Of a DNA stretch of 64,000 bases, positions 1 to 12,700 are shown piece after piece. A program made the position numbers and the translations under genes. This stretch comes from Blastomussa wellsi. Lineage: Eukaryota; Cnidaria; Anthozoa; Scleractinia; Plerogyridae. The DNA lies in contig OX393569.1 of the NCBI GenBank assembly GCA_947652115.1, forward strand, positions 16,696,598 through 16,760,597, read 5' to 3'. Positions within the stretch are counted from its first letter, which is position 1. Every line of letters begins with the position of its first letter. Below the pieces are notes generated by a model. That model saw only the letters and a list, made by a program, of their open reading frames with translations. It made no database searches and was not told where the DNA came from.

Positions 1-3000
1 TGACGGTCTCTCTCCTTTATTTCTCTTGAAGCTGTCACATCCTCTCTAAATCGCACTTCTTTGCGAGGGGCTGAGCCATGCCTTCTGGCTGAGGTTGACA
101 CGCTGGACTCAAAAGAGCTACTGCGATCAGTGAGAGTCCCGCTGTTTTGATCCTCTATCCGAGATTGCACTTGAGGTGACACAGATTTCTGGAAAGACCG
201 TTGTGTTATACTACTGGAGTGACTAGGAGTTCTCCTTTCCTCCATCTGCCCATCTGATCTAGAGGCTAATTCAAAGCAATACTACTTCAGCATGGAAGTT
301 TTAGTCTAGGGAAGAGATTGGAAGCTTTCGTATGAGGGAGAATGGGGACACTTGTCAGAAAAATTTTGTTAAACCGCTAAAAGCTACCGATCTTGGTGTG
401 ACCCATTTTTGCACCCCTTTTAAGCCTGATTGTTCTAGATTGGCAACACAGTATTACAGCATTCCTCCATTTCTTTGTGTACCACCCCAAACATGACCTC
501 TAAAGCTTGAAATAAATTATTATTGGCATTCTGTCCTGAACTCCCTAATTGAGACAAACATTTGGTGATTTGCATCTACTACAACTTTATAATGAATCAA
601 GAAACTATAACTTTTACCTAATATTAAAGGGCCCTAATCAGCCACACCTTTGTTATTGTTTACATGTGAGAGTTTCAGTATTATATTTTATGCAGAGCGT
701 GTGAACAAAAGATAGCACTGAGAAACTTGCTAAAGGTAATTCAAACACTTCCAGTGACAAAACTTACAGCAATGCAATAAGATTACACTTCACCAGACAA
801 CTTCCATAATTTCGATGGCATCAAAAATGGAAGAGGCTGACTAAGGCCCTTTAATGTTTTACATCCTTACCTTCCTGGACACTCCCTGACCCAGAGACAG
901 AACTCTTGGATTGACCACTGCAATAATCAAAAGTTGTCAATCTGACATACACGTACGTGTAATTCTACCAAATACGAAATTTTTGTTGCGATCGGTGGAT
1001 CAGAAAAATTATTTTTTTGCATTTTCAGCAACATGCAAAATAATGCATTAGAAGAGTCTGTTTGATTGAATAAATTCGTGTTGAGGTATTTAAGTCTTGT
1101 ATTTTTTGGGTAAGAAATTTTGATGCCAGGTATTTTTTTGGGTCTAAAATTTCAGGCTCGTGTATTTTTTTGGGTTTGCAATATGAAGCTTTGTCGGAGC
1201 CCCCTAATAATGTGAGAACCCCCCCTGGGAGGTGGTTACTGGCCTCCACTCCTTGTTTCAGGAATAGAAAGAATACTGGAGGCTTCCCTTTGACGGTTGT
1301 TTTGAGCTAATAAGTAGCAAGCATTAGTTCTCTTACCTAACTTGCATCTTCCACAGGGGTTGCCTTTTCATTCTAATGTTACGTATGATGTTAGTTGACA
1401 TGGTTAGTTCATTTCTGGAAGGGTTAAGGAGTTAGCACACACAATAAACATGAGAAAAATAATTTTTGGCTATCGGTTTATACTCTATTAGAAACAAACT
1501 GATCTTACGTTAAGTCTTGTTTTGATTATAATCTGATGAGTTTTTAGGTTGTCTCTCTACAAAGCTAGGTGCCTTAGTATCAGCTGGGGGCATGCTCCAG
1601 TTTGGATGAAATATGAAGTGGCTAGGAGTATTATATTAATTAACTACAGCAGAACCTCATTAATCTGGTCAGCAGTGAACCACACAAATCTGGCCATATT
1701 AATGGGGTGTCCGCACTAAAATGGTATTAGAAAATGGCTGACTGAGCTTTTGCTCAGGCCAAAATAAAGTGGTCGTAATAACGAAAAGCTACTCCATCGA
1801 TCACAGGGTTACCCTAGCCCCCTCTCAGCCATGTGTATTTTGACAAGTTACCCTTTAACAGTTCACTAATATCCATTTATTCTGGGTGGAACTGGCAAAG
1901 TAAAGTGTCTTGCCCAAGACCATGACGCAATACATCAGCCAATGCTTGAACCTGTACACTCCAATTCAGAGCCCAGCACACAAACCATTAGCCTGCCATG
2001 TCTCCCACGATTCGCTCCGACAAAGGGCTAACGCTTGAAACGTCAGCAGTTGAATCTCTTTACGGTGGCCAATTGACATTATCAACCCAGTTGATAAAAC
2101 CATATTATATTGTTACACTTCCCACTGACGCAGCACCACAGTTTCTTTAGAAACTTAGCCCTCTACTAATAAAGCATTGACTAGACTTTGTATATTGAAT
2201 TTTGTCCTGTTATTCTATTGCATATGTTTGCATGATAAGCTTATCATTGTGTAAGTGGCATATATTTATGAGCTCAAGTTAGTATACAGTCATATGCTGT
2301 TTTGTCAAATAAACTGTGTTCATATAAATCAGGGCCGTAGCTTTCAAGAGTCAAGACGAGGCAGTTGCCTTGCCTAGATTTCACCCCAAAATGAAAAACG
2401 AAATACGTTCAGTTGGGAAAATAATTAGGTGTATTCCACAATTGAATGAAATAGAGTTTCTGAAGAAATACCTCATGAAAAATGTTTAAAAGACATGTAG
2501 CATTCAGAGCTGCTAGGCTTCAAAATTTTCTCAGGTTGTTTTTTCAAGTTGGTCCACCCCAAGCAGCAGCAAAGTGTCTTTGGTACCCACAACTAGCTTT
2601 TGCCTCATATAAAATTATACCGTAGTTCTTTTATGGCTTAGACACTACTGCTTACCTAGAGGAGCTGCAGTAGTAATTATCCACTTGGCCTCCAAAAAGC
2701 TTGGATAAAAGTTCTGCTCCTTCTCTAACTTTGTCATCAAAAAATTCTGAATATGAAAAGCAAAGTTTAACATTTGTTACCAGTAACTAAATGAGTTTTA
2801 TATATCCTGAAGCCAGCAATATTATTGGTTAGTGACTGCAGAACTGATATGGGAAGCAGAAGAGTACAGGAGGGAAGGAGCGTGAGACTTTTTATCAGGG
2901 ATTTTGACGACAATTTGATCAGACTTCTGAAGAAATTCTGAACATTTCTGACAAAAATCCAAAGATTTCTAGCTCCCAGTCAGGATGTATTTTGTCAATC

Positions 3001-4539
3001 AAAACTTTGTCGCAAGTGCATGTACTTTTTCCATCATAAAAAATTAATGGGAGGAATTCATTTTGGGGGGATTGTACTGTCAATCACATTTACATGTACT
3101 TTTCTTTTCATTCATAAGAAACTGGTTCCATTAAAGGGCCCTAGTCAGCCATGCCTTTGTTGTTGCTTACATTCTTTTTAGCACTGTATTCATATTTTAT
3201 GCGTGGCTTGTCAAAACGAAAGACATCACTGACTTGCTAAAAGTAGTTTATGATAAACACTTCCAGTAACACAACTTACAGCAATGCAATTTCCATAATT
3301 TCGATGGCATTGAAAATGGTGGAGGCTGACTAGGGCCCATTAACACTATAATTAGCTCAAAATTATCGAACAACGCAGAAGAAATTGGTCTGCAGGCATG
3401 AGATTGAGATTTTCGACCTACACCGCACAGGTGTGTGATCCATGATCAGGTGTAATTACCTAGATAGGTAGAAATACCAAACCCTATCCCAAATATTTCA
3501 TGTCTGTCATTTCAAATTCACAATCGAAAAGGAATTACAGCACATTTAGGAAGAACCTTATTTACCGGGTATATTGATATAATATTATTATAATAGCTGT
3601 ATGATACTCACCATTTGTATCAGCATCAAAATTAACAGCTAAGTTAAGTTCCTTGAGCTTTTCAGTGAAATCCTCATCCTCCTCATCTTGTCTTGCAATT
3701 AAATCTTCAGTTGCCTCGGACATTTCACTTTCCAAGTCATTCGATTCAAGTTCTACCATGGTATGACCACCAGTTACATGTGTCATGTCCACCGAAATCT
3801 CTGAATCAATCTCCCAATTATTTTGATTGACGGGCATAGTACTTTCTCGCACTGATGACCTACCAGAATCAACATGTTTCCATTTTGAATTCACTTTGTC
3901 CCTTGATGGTGGAGTAAACTGTAATTGATTGTAAGGCAATTCAGACTTCACTTTTGGACTTCTAGTCGTGTTGTGATGTGGATGAATTGGATTACGATTC
4001 TCTGGTGACTGAAATTTACTATGGCCATGTGGTTGCTTAGCATAGCCATCTGAAACTTGTTTCTTACTTTTAGACATCTTTTCAACATCTTGATTGTACC
4101 TCACTGTTTCCGCTATATAACCACTCTGCACTTTTTGGCTTTGTCCTCTTGAAACATCTCCCACTGCATAAGTTTGTTGTGTTTGTGACTTCTTTGCCGT
4201 GACTTTACTTGGTGTCTTCTCCACTACCGGAGATCGCTTGGCTGTGCTGTGACCAGGTGATCTTTGTAACCCCTCCTGCCCTTTTCCTGCCTTAACATTT
4301 ACTCCCTTTCTTTGAGGAGATCTTGAATTACATGTAGGCGAATGTCTTTGTTGTAGTTTTTGAGGTGAATGTTGAGGTGATACATGGTACGATCTACTGA
4401 TAGAAGACGCGACCTTGGTAGTGGCTTGGATATCGTCATCTTCATCATCAATTTCCCTGATGGAGACATTCTGACCTAAGAGATATTCTGTGTCGTCACT
4501 ACATATAGAGTCGGAATGTCCACTGGTGTCAGCATCCAT
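1..4539 (-). CDS. Unrecognised Ser-rich, probably disordered protein (5' part, four exons; partial)
   Basis: Four exons join in phase on the minus strand: 4539-3612 (donor GTGAGT), 2746-2656, 917-871, and 265 running off base 1. ATG at 4539 opens Met-Asp-Ala-Asp. About 440 residues are visible. Exon 1 is rich in Ser, Pro, Lys and Gln, with repeated S-P pairs (SPQHSPQ, RSPKVKSE) that could be proline-directed phosphorylation sites, and an acidic patch EDDDIQ near residue 35. Exon 2 contains EFFDDKVREGAELLSKLFGG, the only stretch that looks folded. Exon 4 is again Ser/Arg/Glu-rich. There is no signal peptide or membrane segment. DLIA-QDEE followed by GEFF faintly recalls centrosomal CEP192/SPD-2, but that is from memory, unverified, and not a claim. 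Exon structure is solid; function is unknown. Confidence 0.75.
624..854. mobile_element. TTAA-flanked MITE, family A, copy 1
   Basis: About 231 bp bounded by TTAA at 624-627 and 851-854. The inner ends are inverted repeats: AGGGCCCTAATCAGCC on the left and GGCTGACTAAGGCCCT on the right. TTAA target duplication is typical of piggyBac-type transposases. There is no ORF, so it is non-autonomous. It lies just 5' of the 871-917 exon in plus coordinates, in the intron downstream of that exon in the minus-strand gene. Related copies are at 3131-3343 and 27085-27294. Confidence 0.75.
1795..2000 (-). mobile_element. tRNA-like SINE, diverged reverse copy
   Basis: Reverse-orientation relative of the SINE seen at 10296-10532 and elsewhere. 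It shares the body phrases ATCACAGGGTTACC, CCATTTATTCTGGGTGGA and AAGTGTCTTGCCCAAGA. The tRNA-like head is degraded (CAAACCATTAGCC remains of box A). It ends just before the hammerhead-like motif. Confidence 0.55.
2009..2056 (+). ncRNA. Hammerhead-ribozyme-like motif in Penelope-like repeat (diverged)
   Basis: Reads GATTC GCT, then CCGACAA, then GGGC TAAC GCTT, then GAAACGTC, then AGC AGTT GAATC. Stem I can form from GATTC/GAATC and GCT/AGC, stem II from GGGC/GCTT, and stem III is a loopless AC/GT before the expected cleavage C. The core CUGANGA is altered at two places (U4 to C, G8 to A), so this copy is probably inactive. The flank TACGGTGGCCAATTGACA is shared with the 35902-35949 copy, marking one repeat family. 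Confidence 0.5.
3131..3343. mobile_element. TTAA-flanked MITE, family A, copy 2
   Basis: TTAA at 3131-3134 and 3340-3343 encloses inverted ends AGGGCCCTAGTCAGCC and GGCTGACTAGGGCCC. The interior shares CTTCCAGTAACACAACTTAC and CCATAATTTCGATGGCAT with copy 1. No coding capacity. It is inside the first coding-side intron of the minus-strand gene. Confidence 0.75.
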
Positions 4540-6764
4540 ATTTTTTTCTTAACAATACCATCTGGAAGTGTGGAAAAAAAGTTAAATCCAGTGAATTGTA
4601 ACACAGCCTAATAAAGGATTGGTGAAACTCTTAAGATGCTAAATGTTTATAGTTAATGATTTTGTCAATGCAAATTAATGTTCATTTGCCACAAGTGTGG
4701 GACAAAGAAAAATCTGGTCTCTGACAGGATTTGAAGACATGAACTCCCAGATACCAATTGGGCACTCTAACTAATTGAACTATAGAGAACTCTTAGCAGT
4801 GGTGGATCTAAGGGAGAGGCTTGCCCCCCTATATTTTTATTGTTTGGTAATGGTCCATATATTCAATGCTGCACATGACTTATCCCCCAAATTTTTCAAA
4901 ACCAGACCACCCCCCCCCCCCCCCCCAAGGTCTGGAGCTGCCACTGCTTACTGGTGGGCTTGGCCATTACTAGGTTACTAATTTTATTATCTTCTAATTA
5001 TAGAAAATTACAATTCCTGACCTACACTAAACAAAGCTATCCAATTTATAAATCATAGGATCTATTTCAATAAACTGGAAAAACGTACAATACTTTGATG
5101 TTATTCAACAATAATTTTAAATAATTTGCATATGCACTGAATGCTGTCCAGCAGTGCATTGCAAAGTGATTGTCTGAAGTTCCCATTGAACCAAAGAAAT
5201 CGTGACATCTTGATGCATAACAATTCACCCAGACAAAGAGCTATATCAAAATGATAATGACTTGGTTAAGAGCCAAAATAATTAAGCATTATTAATTTGT
5301 CACTGCAACTGGAGAAAAAGAATCATAAATGAACAACTTTCAAACAATAATTTCCTTAGAGTAAAAAGCTTGTTGTTCAATTAATTTTTGACATTGATTC
5401 TTTTAGAAGTCGCTTATGCCCCGGGAGTACACTTTGCCTTGGCAACGGACGCAACTGAATAATTTACGATGCACGAAGTTCAGGACGCTTTGTCAAAGCA
5501 CATTTGTTTATAAAGTTTAACTTGTGCTAAATTAAAATATGAAACAAGCTTATTTTTCCCTCGCTTCTAAGTTCTTCCTCGATGGTTAACCACAGCACCA
5601 AAACAGAGTTCTGGGTCAGCGAATGCATGATCTGACATTAAGCTCCTGCCTTTTCCGAAATAGGATCACCGAGTGACATAAACAGAAATGTGTAGATTAA
5701 ATTATATTTTCGCTTCAGCATGATCATCGGAAATTAATTTTGGTGAAGATCAAAGTACAAAACGGGAAAAGGATCTTACATGTTACAAGCAAGAAGGTTA
5801 AAATTTCTCCTCTTGTTTGATTACTTTTTTATTCAACAGATTAAACATAAACTATCCCTTGTTTAACAACGGAATTCTGTAAGCAAGTGTGTAAAATGGC
5901 GCAGCTGAAATCGGATACATGCTCCTGATCGAATGTTCGACGTTCGTGATTAGTTCCTTAATCAAGTCTTCGATTCATCAAAGCAAGATTCTACAGTCAT
6001 GATGGATACAATTCAAAGTGCAAAGCTAGCTAGCTTTTCGACGGAACTGTTCGGTTTTCCCGTGAATTAGCATGTTAGCGCTAATTGAAGCAGAAACGAT
6101 CATGAAGACAAATCTACACAAACTTCTTTCAAGAAACGGCACCGAACTTGTGTACGCATACTCTTGAATAGTCAGATCTGCACAAGTAGATAGACTAGGC
6201 TTACCTAACTTTTTTGTTAACAACTTCTAGGCAATGGTTCCGCTGTTACACGTGCAAGTGTTGTTCAAAGAGTCTGAAGAGTGTAAATGTTGTTTTCTCC
6301 ACGTCCCGTTCGAAGACACGCTCTTGAGCGCGGGACAGATGTTTGAACAAAGAGCGATACAACTCACCCCAGAGAGGGAATTTCAAGCCCAGTTGGCGTC
6401 TATGATCAAGCTTTCCGTGGTCAATTGAACAAGCGATTTCTTAATAGAAGGTAATTTCCAACTTTTTTCAAATCGAGCAAAAATGCCCGCCACAATCGAC
6501 CAGATTCGTTGGCATCGAAACTGTCAGAATCAATCAGGTTTGAAACTGATGAAACACTAGAGCCCTGGGGATGACAATAATTTTTTCTCAGTGGGGTGGG
6601 GTGGAGAGACTGCGCTGCGCAGCCAAGCCTCCACACATCAGGTGGTTTCGCACATTGTTGCAAAGAGGAAGCTGCAGCGCTGTGTTTTCGTGTGAAAATT
6701 CATCGATGAACACGCAGTTTGTTCCTCACAGAGTATCATTTTAGTGTTCCTTTCGTCTTGTTAC
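4540..6764. other. Intergenic divergent region between the minus-strand gene and SPNS1
   Basis: This 2.2 kb separates two divergent start codons and must hold both promoters. Sequence before the minus-strand ATG fits a 5'UTR acceptor (TTCCACACTTCCAG on the minus strand), and a good minus-strand donor GTAAGC lies at 6204-6199, suggesting a leader exon with its 3' end at 6205. A tRNA-like SINE fragment occupies about 4700-4795 (minus strand) and a poly-C run lies at about 4911-4926. I see no TATA box I would defend. Confidence 0.5.
6234..6428 (+). CDS. Possible small ORF, 64 aa, uncertain
   Basis: ATG at 6234 follows a plausible acceptor (AACTTCTAG) and opens 64 codons with Cys-rich ECKCC near residue 17 and a charged C-terminus containing TPEREFQAQ. 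The composition looks more protein-like than most random ORFs here. However, it overlaps a candidate minus-strand 5'UTR exon in the divergent promoter region, and I recognise no family. It may be a shadow of untranslated sequence. Confidence 0.2.
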   Translation: MVPLLHVQVLFKESEECKCCFLHVPFEDTLLSAGQMFEQRAIQLTPEREFQAQLASMIKLSVVN

Positions 6765-9700
6765 ATGTCAGCTAACGGATTCCCAGAGTCAAAGGTGGAA
6801 ACGCAAGTTCCAGGAAGCGTTGAAGGTTGCGCAAACGAGAACAACATGGCCCGAACTGGTGTACTTGGAGGAAACAAACGGGCTTATATAACAGTGTTTG
6901 TCTTATTTATCATCAATCTTCTAAATTATATGGACCGTCAGACGATAGCAGGTAGGAATATCTTTTGCAAACAGCTAACAAATATTTCAAAAGGAATGGG
7001 CATTTCATTGTAAATTTGCTATCTGACAGCATGGGCGATGATCTCCTTCGCAGCCGGTTTCTTTGGGATGTCACACAACGCTCCCCCCCCCCCCCCCACA
7101 AAAAAAAAAAAAATACGGCTGCAGAGGAAGTTCCGTGAGTGAGGAAGTCCCATTGATAAGCTCACGTATGATGCTCCACATCTCCCAATTTCTGAGCTTA
7201 CTTAACAATGGCTGTGATCACATCTACGCTGTACTGTAACAGTACGGACATAACTATAGTTAGCTATTTCAGAAATGTGACTTCTTCCCCATTCGTTCTA
7301 GCACAGGCATGTGGACTTGGTAGGGGGAAGGGGGCTGCTGCAGCCTGCCCAAAATTTGGGCAACTCAGATTTTTGAGAGAATGTTTTGGGCAAATGGTTC
7401 ACCACCCCCTGACCAAAAATTGCCTATACGCCTATGCGTTCTAGCTATGGTTAGGAAATTTACACCTTGTCGATACAGAACAATGCAACTAAGTATAGTT
7501 TTACCCAACCAGGATGCATGGGTTAAACCTCGGTTTACAAATGAAGAACCAATCAGAATTTGACATTTCCTTTGGCAAATGCAAGCTGAACATAAATATC
7601 CAAACATAAAATTTAATTAGCCTTAACAGGGCTTTAATTCTGCGTTGTTTAGCATTTGATACAAGTTTGATCTTATTTCAAAATCTTCATTGAAAGTTTC
7701 CCAGACTGAGATATGAAATAGGGAAAATGACAAGCCGAGTGAGGTTTCATCAATTTGGCTTTGAATGGGTATACAGTATGCCCTGGTTCTCAATGTACTA
7801 CTTGATTTACACTGATGTTTTTCATACTGTCTAGGACTTTTAGACGGAATCCAAAAGTACTTTGATATAGAAAATAACAATTCAGCAGCAGGTCTCCTTC
7901 AAACTGTCTTCATCTGTAGCTACATGGCTCTCGCTCCTGTCTTTGGCTACATGGGAGATCGCTATAAGAGGAAATACATCATGGCAGCAGGGATTTTAAT
8001 TTGGTCTGGGACTGTCTTTGCCAGCACCATGCTAAGTAAAGATGTGAGTACATCAAATCTGAAGCATAGTTGGATATAAGAGCAAGTATACAAAAATGTA
8101 AATAAACATGTAATTTAAGTTAAGTTAAAATCGAGCCAATGCTGGTCGGTGGCATTCAGCGGTATTCTGTGTCACAACATACAGGGTTCTGCAGGGCTCG
8201 CATGATGTTGTGTTCCGTGGTATTCTGTGTCACAACATACAGGGTTCTGCAGGGCTCACATGATGTTGTGTTCCACGGTATTCTGTGTCACAACATACAG
8301 GGTTCTGCAGGGCTCACATGATGTTGTGTTCCGCGGTATTCTGTGTCACAACATACAGGGTTCTGCAGGGCTCACATGATGTTGTGTTCCACCTGTGCGA
8401 GGTCATGCAGGTATGTTGAAGCATGCTTGTTTGCTGCATGCAGTTTTTGCTACCTCAACCTCCCTCCCTCATTGGTGGATTTGTAAATTTGCGGCATTAC
8501 GTGGGTAAGCAATTAAAGGAAGAGGAACTTACTCTGACATTGCTGTAACGTTATTAAATGGGGGTGCTTATTCGAACAGGGGTGCTTGTTAATAAAAACA
8601 CATTCGAAGGGGGAACTTATTCAAAAGGGGCGCTTTTTGGAAGGAGGGCGCTAAATTGAATCATTATCTAATGGTAATCCATTATTTAAAAATGTCTTTC
8701 TAACCGTGAATTGTACTATTCCCAGATAATATGCACATTATTACATTAATAATGTCTTTCTTGTCTTCAGGCTTTTTGGTTCTTCCTTGCTCTCCGTGGT
8801 GTAGTTGGAATAGGAGAGGCTAGTTATTCTACCATAGCACCCACTATCATAGCTGATCTTTTTACAGGAGACATGAGAACTAGGATGTTGTCAGTCTTCT
8901 ACTTTGCTATTCCAGTTGGAAGGTAAGCCGGATTATGCAAATGGTAGTAATTTTGCAAGAATAAGGTGTAGCAGTACAATTTAGACAAATGATATAGAGG
9001 AGACCTCCAGGAAACCGCTGGGCTGGTATGGGAGGGTACCTGTATTAACAATGTACATTTTAAAATTAGGCTATGAATATGCAGCCTGGCCAATTCAGTA
9101 TCATGTCAGGGTTGTAAATAAGTGCTGGCGGCCGGCGATATCGCCGGCTACTTAAACGTTTTCGCTGGCTACAATTTGGCAGAGATAATCGGGAAAAAAA
9201 GCATTCATTACAAAAATGCTTAAAAAAGGGCCCCCAGTGCCATCTACTTTCAAAACATCTCCGCATTCTTCAAATCTTATTGACAACCCTGTCATGTTAT
9301 TAAAAATTCAATCATCTTTTGCATAAAAGTAGAAAAGCTTTTTACAGTGACTATAAATTTTTAGTTCCAGAAAATATCCCTACTTGCCACATGGAAGGGA
9401 CTGGAAATTTCTGGGTGAAATGTATGAAGCTGTACTGGAATTTCATATACCGTAGTTTTTCGGTTATAAGGCGCACAGTTTTTTCACAAAAAAAAAATTG
9501 TTTTTCTGTTGCAAGTTTCTCCTGCGAAACAAAATCCAAAGACCGCAATTTTATCTGAACTTACAATTAACACAAGATAAATAAAAGACACTTCAAGTTG
9601 ATTATTGACTATTTTAGATTTGCTGGTTCTGAAAAAGAACCGGGGTGGCTCTAAAAAGAGCGGTTGGAGTGGTTCCCGAAAAAGAACCCTTCCGCTGGTC

Positions 9701-12700
9701 TTCCTGCTCGCTACCCGTGTCGAACTCATATTCGCCTTGTCACAGTGGGTGTCGAATGTCCACTGAAGGGATGCCACTCAATCTGAGATCTGATTTTGTT
9801 TGTTTCTATTAATAAAAGTAGGTATGTGAAGCAAATTTAGTTCTTTTCTTTCCTCTTTTTTCAGTGGACTTGGTTATATCATTGGAACTGGAGTTGCCTC
9901 ACTTTTTAACAACGAGTGGCAGTGGGGCCTTCGTGTAAGTTCTGCAACAATAATCACTCACTGGTAACATTAAAATGCATGTACATGCATGTGCATTTCA
10001 ACACCCCTGTATTACTACTGAGATTGAGTAGATTAATCCCTGGCTGAAGTTATTGTGAGAGGTGCAATGGCCTAATGGTTAGCACGCTGGACTCTGGATC
10101 ACAGGATCCAAGTTTGTGCCCTGGCTGGGGTACTGCTTTGTGTTCTTGAGCAAGGGACTTAACTCTCCATGCCTCTCTGTCCACCCAGGAGTACATACAT
10201 ACATAGTTACATTGTTTTACATAGTACATACATTGTTTATTTGGTGTCTTATACGTCGTACATCGACATAGGGAAAGTCTGCATTTGAACCTAAGGGGCT
10301 CACCAGGCCCGTGCTTATCGACTAGGAGTATTTCTACTCCCCCCTGAATGGGATGCTAGTCCATCGCAGGGTTACCCCCCAGCAGTAAATTCGCCGATGC
10401 CCATTTATACACCTGGGTGGAGAGAGTAAAGTGTCTTGCCCAAGAACACAACACATGTCCCCGGCCAGGGCTCGAACCAGGACCACTCGATCCGGAGACA
10501 AGCGCGCTAACCCTTGCGCCACCGCGTCTCCCACATGTACATCGACATACCTCCAAATAAATTAACAATTTATCAATTTCCTTGCGTTAAAGGTTAACTA
10601 CTTTGTTGTCTCATTTCATAGCAATTATGTATATGCTTTACAATTATTTTCTATAATTCAGCATTATTACTGGGGGGTTTTAATAGCAACAGAAATATAT
10701 TTTCTGTCAACATTTTCGCTATTGGGATTTTGAATTCAGGAGTATAAGTGGGTACTGGCAATGAAAATTGTACATGAGGGAAGGGAGGGGGTAACCCTGC
10801 AATGGACTAGTATCCCGTCCAAGGAGAGCGGAAATGGATCCCTATAGCCACTTTATGCTACAGAAGCCGGGATAAGCTTTGACAGAAAAGGCTACTTGGC
10901 AGAGGGCTTTGCAAAACTCTCAAAGTGACTATTTTTACAAAATTGTTGGTAAAAATATTCAGAAATGGTTGTGTTTTGCTTACTGTCAGGTGACCCCCAT
11001 GATTGGTGCAGTCTGTGTCCTTCTGTGTATCTTTGTAGTCCATGAACCAAAGCGAGGTGCCATAGAAAGAGGAGAAAATCCAAATACTGTGTCAGCTTCA
11101 AACGTCCATCATACGACCAGCTGGTGGGCTGACCTCAAGTATCTAACAACTGTGTAAGTGCTTGAATCACTTAGGGGTAGACCATTTAACTTCTGACGGG
11201 GAGGGGCGGGGGGTGGCGTTGGGTGATTTTGGAAAAATATCCTGCAAGCACATTTAAAGAAAAAAATCATGGACATAACCGTTGTCGAAAAAATTCATGC
11301 AGGTTCAGCAAGCCAAAAAAATTCCTGTTACATGGAGAAAAAATATCATGCACACACATTCACTGAGAAAAAACTTCCTCCTGTGCATGAAAGGGTTAGA
11401 AAATTGCACTTGTACCTAATCACCTAACCCCCCCCCCCCCCCCCCCATACCTGATTTTATTAGTATTGGTAAGTTGTGAGAGGGAAGATAACCCTGGGAT
11501 AAACTACTGCAACATGCTTTACCTTATTTGGTTAATCAGGGCTACATACACAGTCTGACATTGGACAGTGTCCAACAAAATCCTAATCCTAACGTTTTGC
11601 CTTGACAACAGGTTATTGAGTAGTACTGTAATATAACATCTGACTTCACCGAAGTTTTGTGCAATCAAAGTTTTTTGCAATCAGAGTTCCACATGTCCTT
11701 TCACAGCAATATTTTATTTGCTGCCGTGTTGATCATGCATTCTTTCAAGCATGACTTGAAATAGTAAAAACTAATAATCTTGCACACAAAACAATCAAAT
11801 GAATTTGCTCTCACAGGAAGAAAACAGTATTTAATACTGAATGTTTATTTTCACAATTTTGTTTCAACAGCAAGAGCTTTATTTGGCTGGATCTGGGTTT
11901 TACTTGTGTATCATTTGTGACTGGTGCCCTGGCATTTTGGGCACCAAAATTCTTACTCTATGCAAGTAAAACTCAAGGGATTGTAGATGTCACAGAATCA
12001 GAGTGAGTACCAATAGTGCTAGAAATAAAAAAAACAATGTTGTTCTTTCTCTAGGCGAATGCAAGGGACCTACTTTTTGATGTGCTAGACTGTGGATCAA
12101 AATAATGGTCCAGGTTTGAGCCCCAGCTAGGGTAACTGCTTTGTGTTCTTGTACTCTTTCCATCCATGGGTATAGATGGTTATCAGCGAATTGTTAGGAC
12201 AACTCAACTGAATTTAAGTGAGTAATTTGGGATGGACTTGCATCCCATCCAGGGGGAGTAGCAATACTCCAAGCCACTTTAGACTACAGAAACTAGAGTT
12301 AAGTGCCAGTAGAATTTGATGCAGTTGAGCTTAAATGATGAACTTTTTTCACCTTGGAATTTTTAGGGAATCACATAGTGCTTTTTTCAAATATCTGTGG
12401 TAGTTCCAAAAATTGGTAAAATATACAAATTAGGAGACTTCAAATGCTTCATCATCCTGCCTTGGAGCAGGGCAAATTTTTGTCAGGCATCAAAACTGGC
12501 ACATTTTTCTATTTGTCCTACTTGATAGATATAAAAGATAGATATAAAAGATATAAAATTTAGTCTGTCCCTCTTCAATTTCAAGGTGATTGATACTCAG
12601 TTGATATATACATAAATTGATGTTTTCAAGTGAGTACACAATTATCAAGCTGAAAATTTCGTTTGTGATAAAATGTGTCAAGATTTTTGGTTAAGCTAAC

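Noticed and set aside
10296..10532. tRNA gene
   Set aside because: A and B box motifs are present but there is no full cloverleaf with acceptor stem; the head is fused to a repeat body, so it is a SINE.
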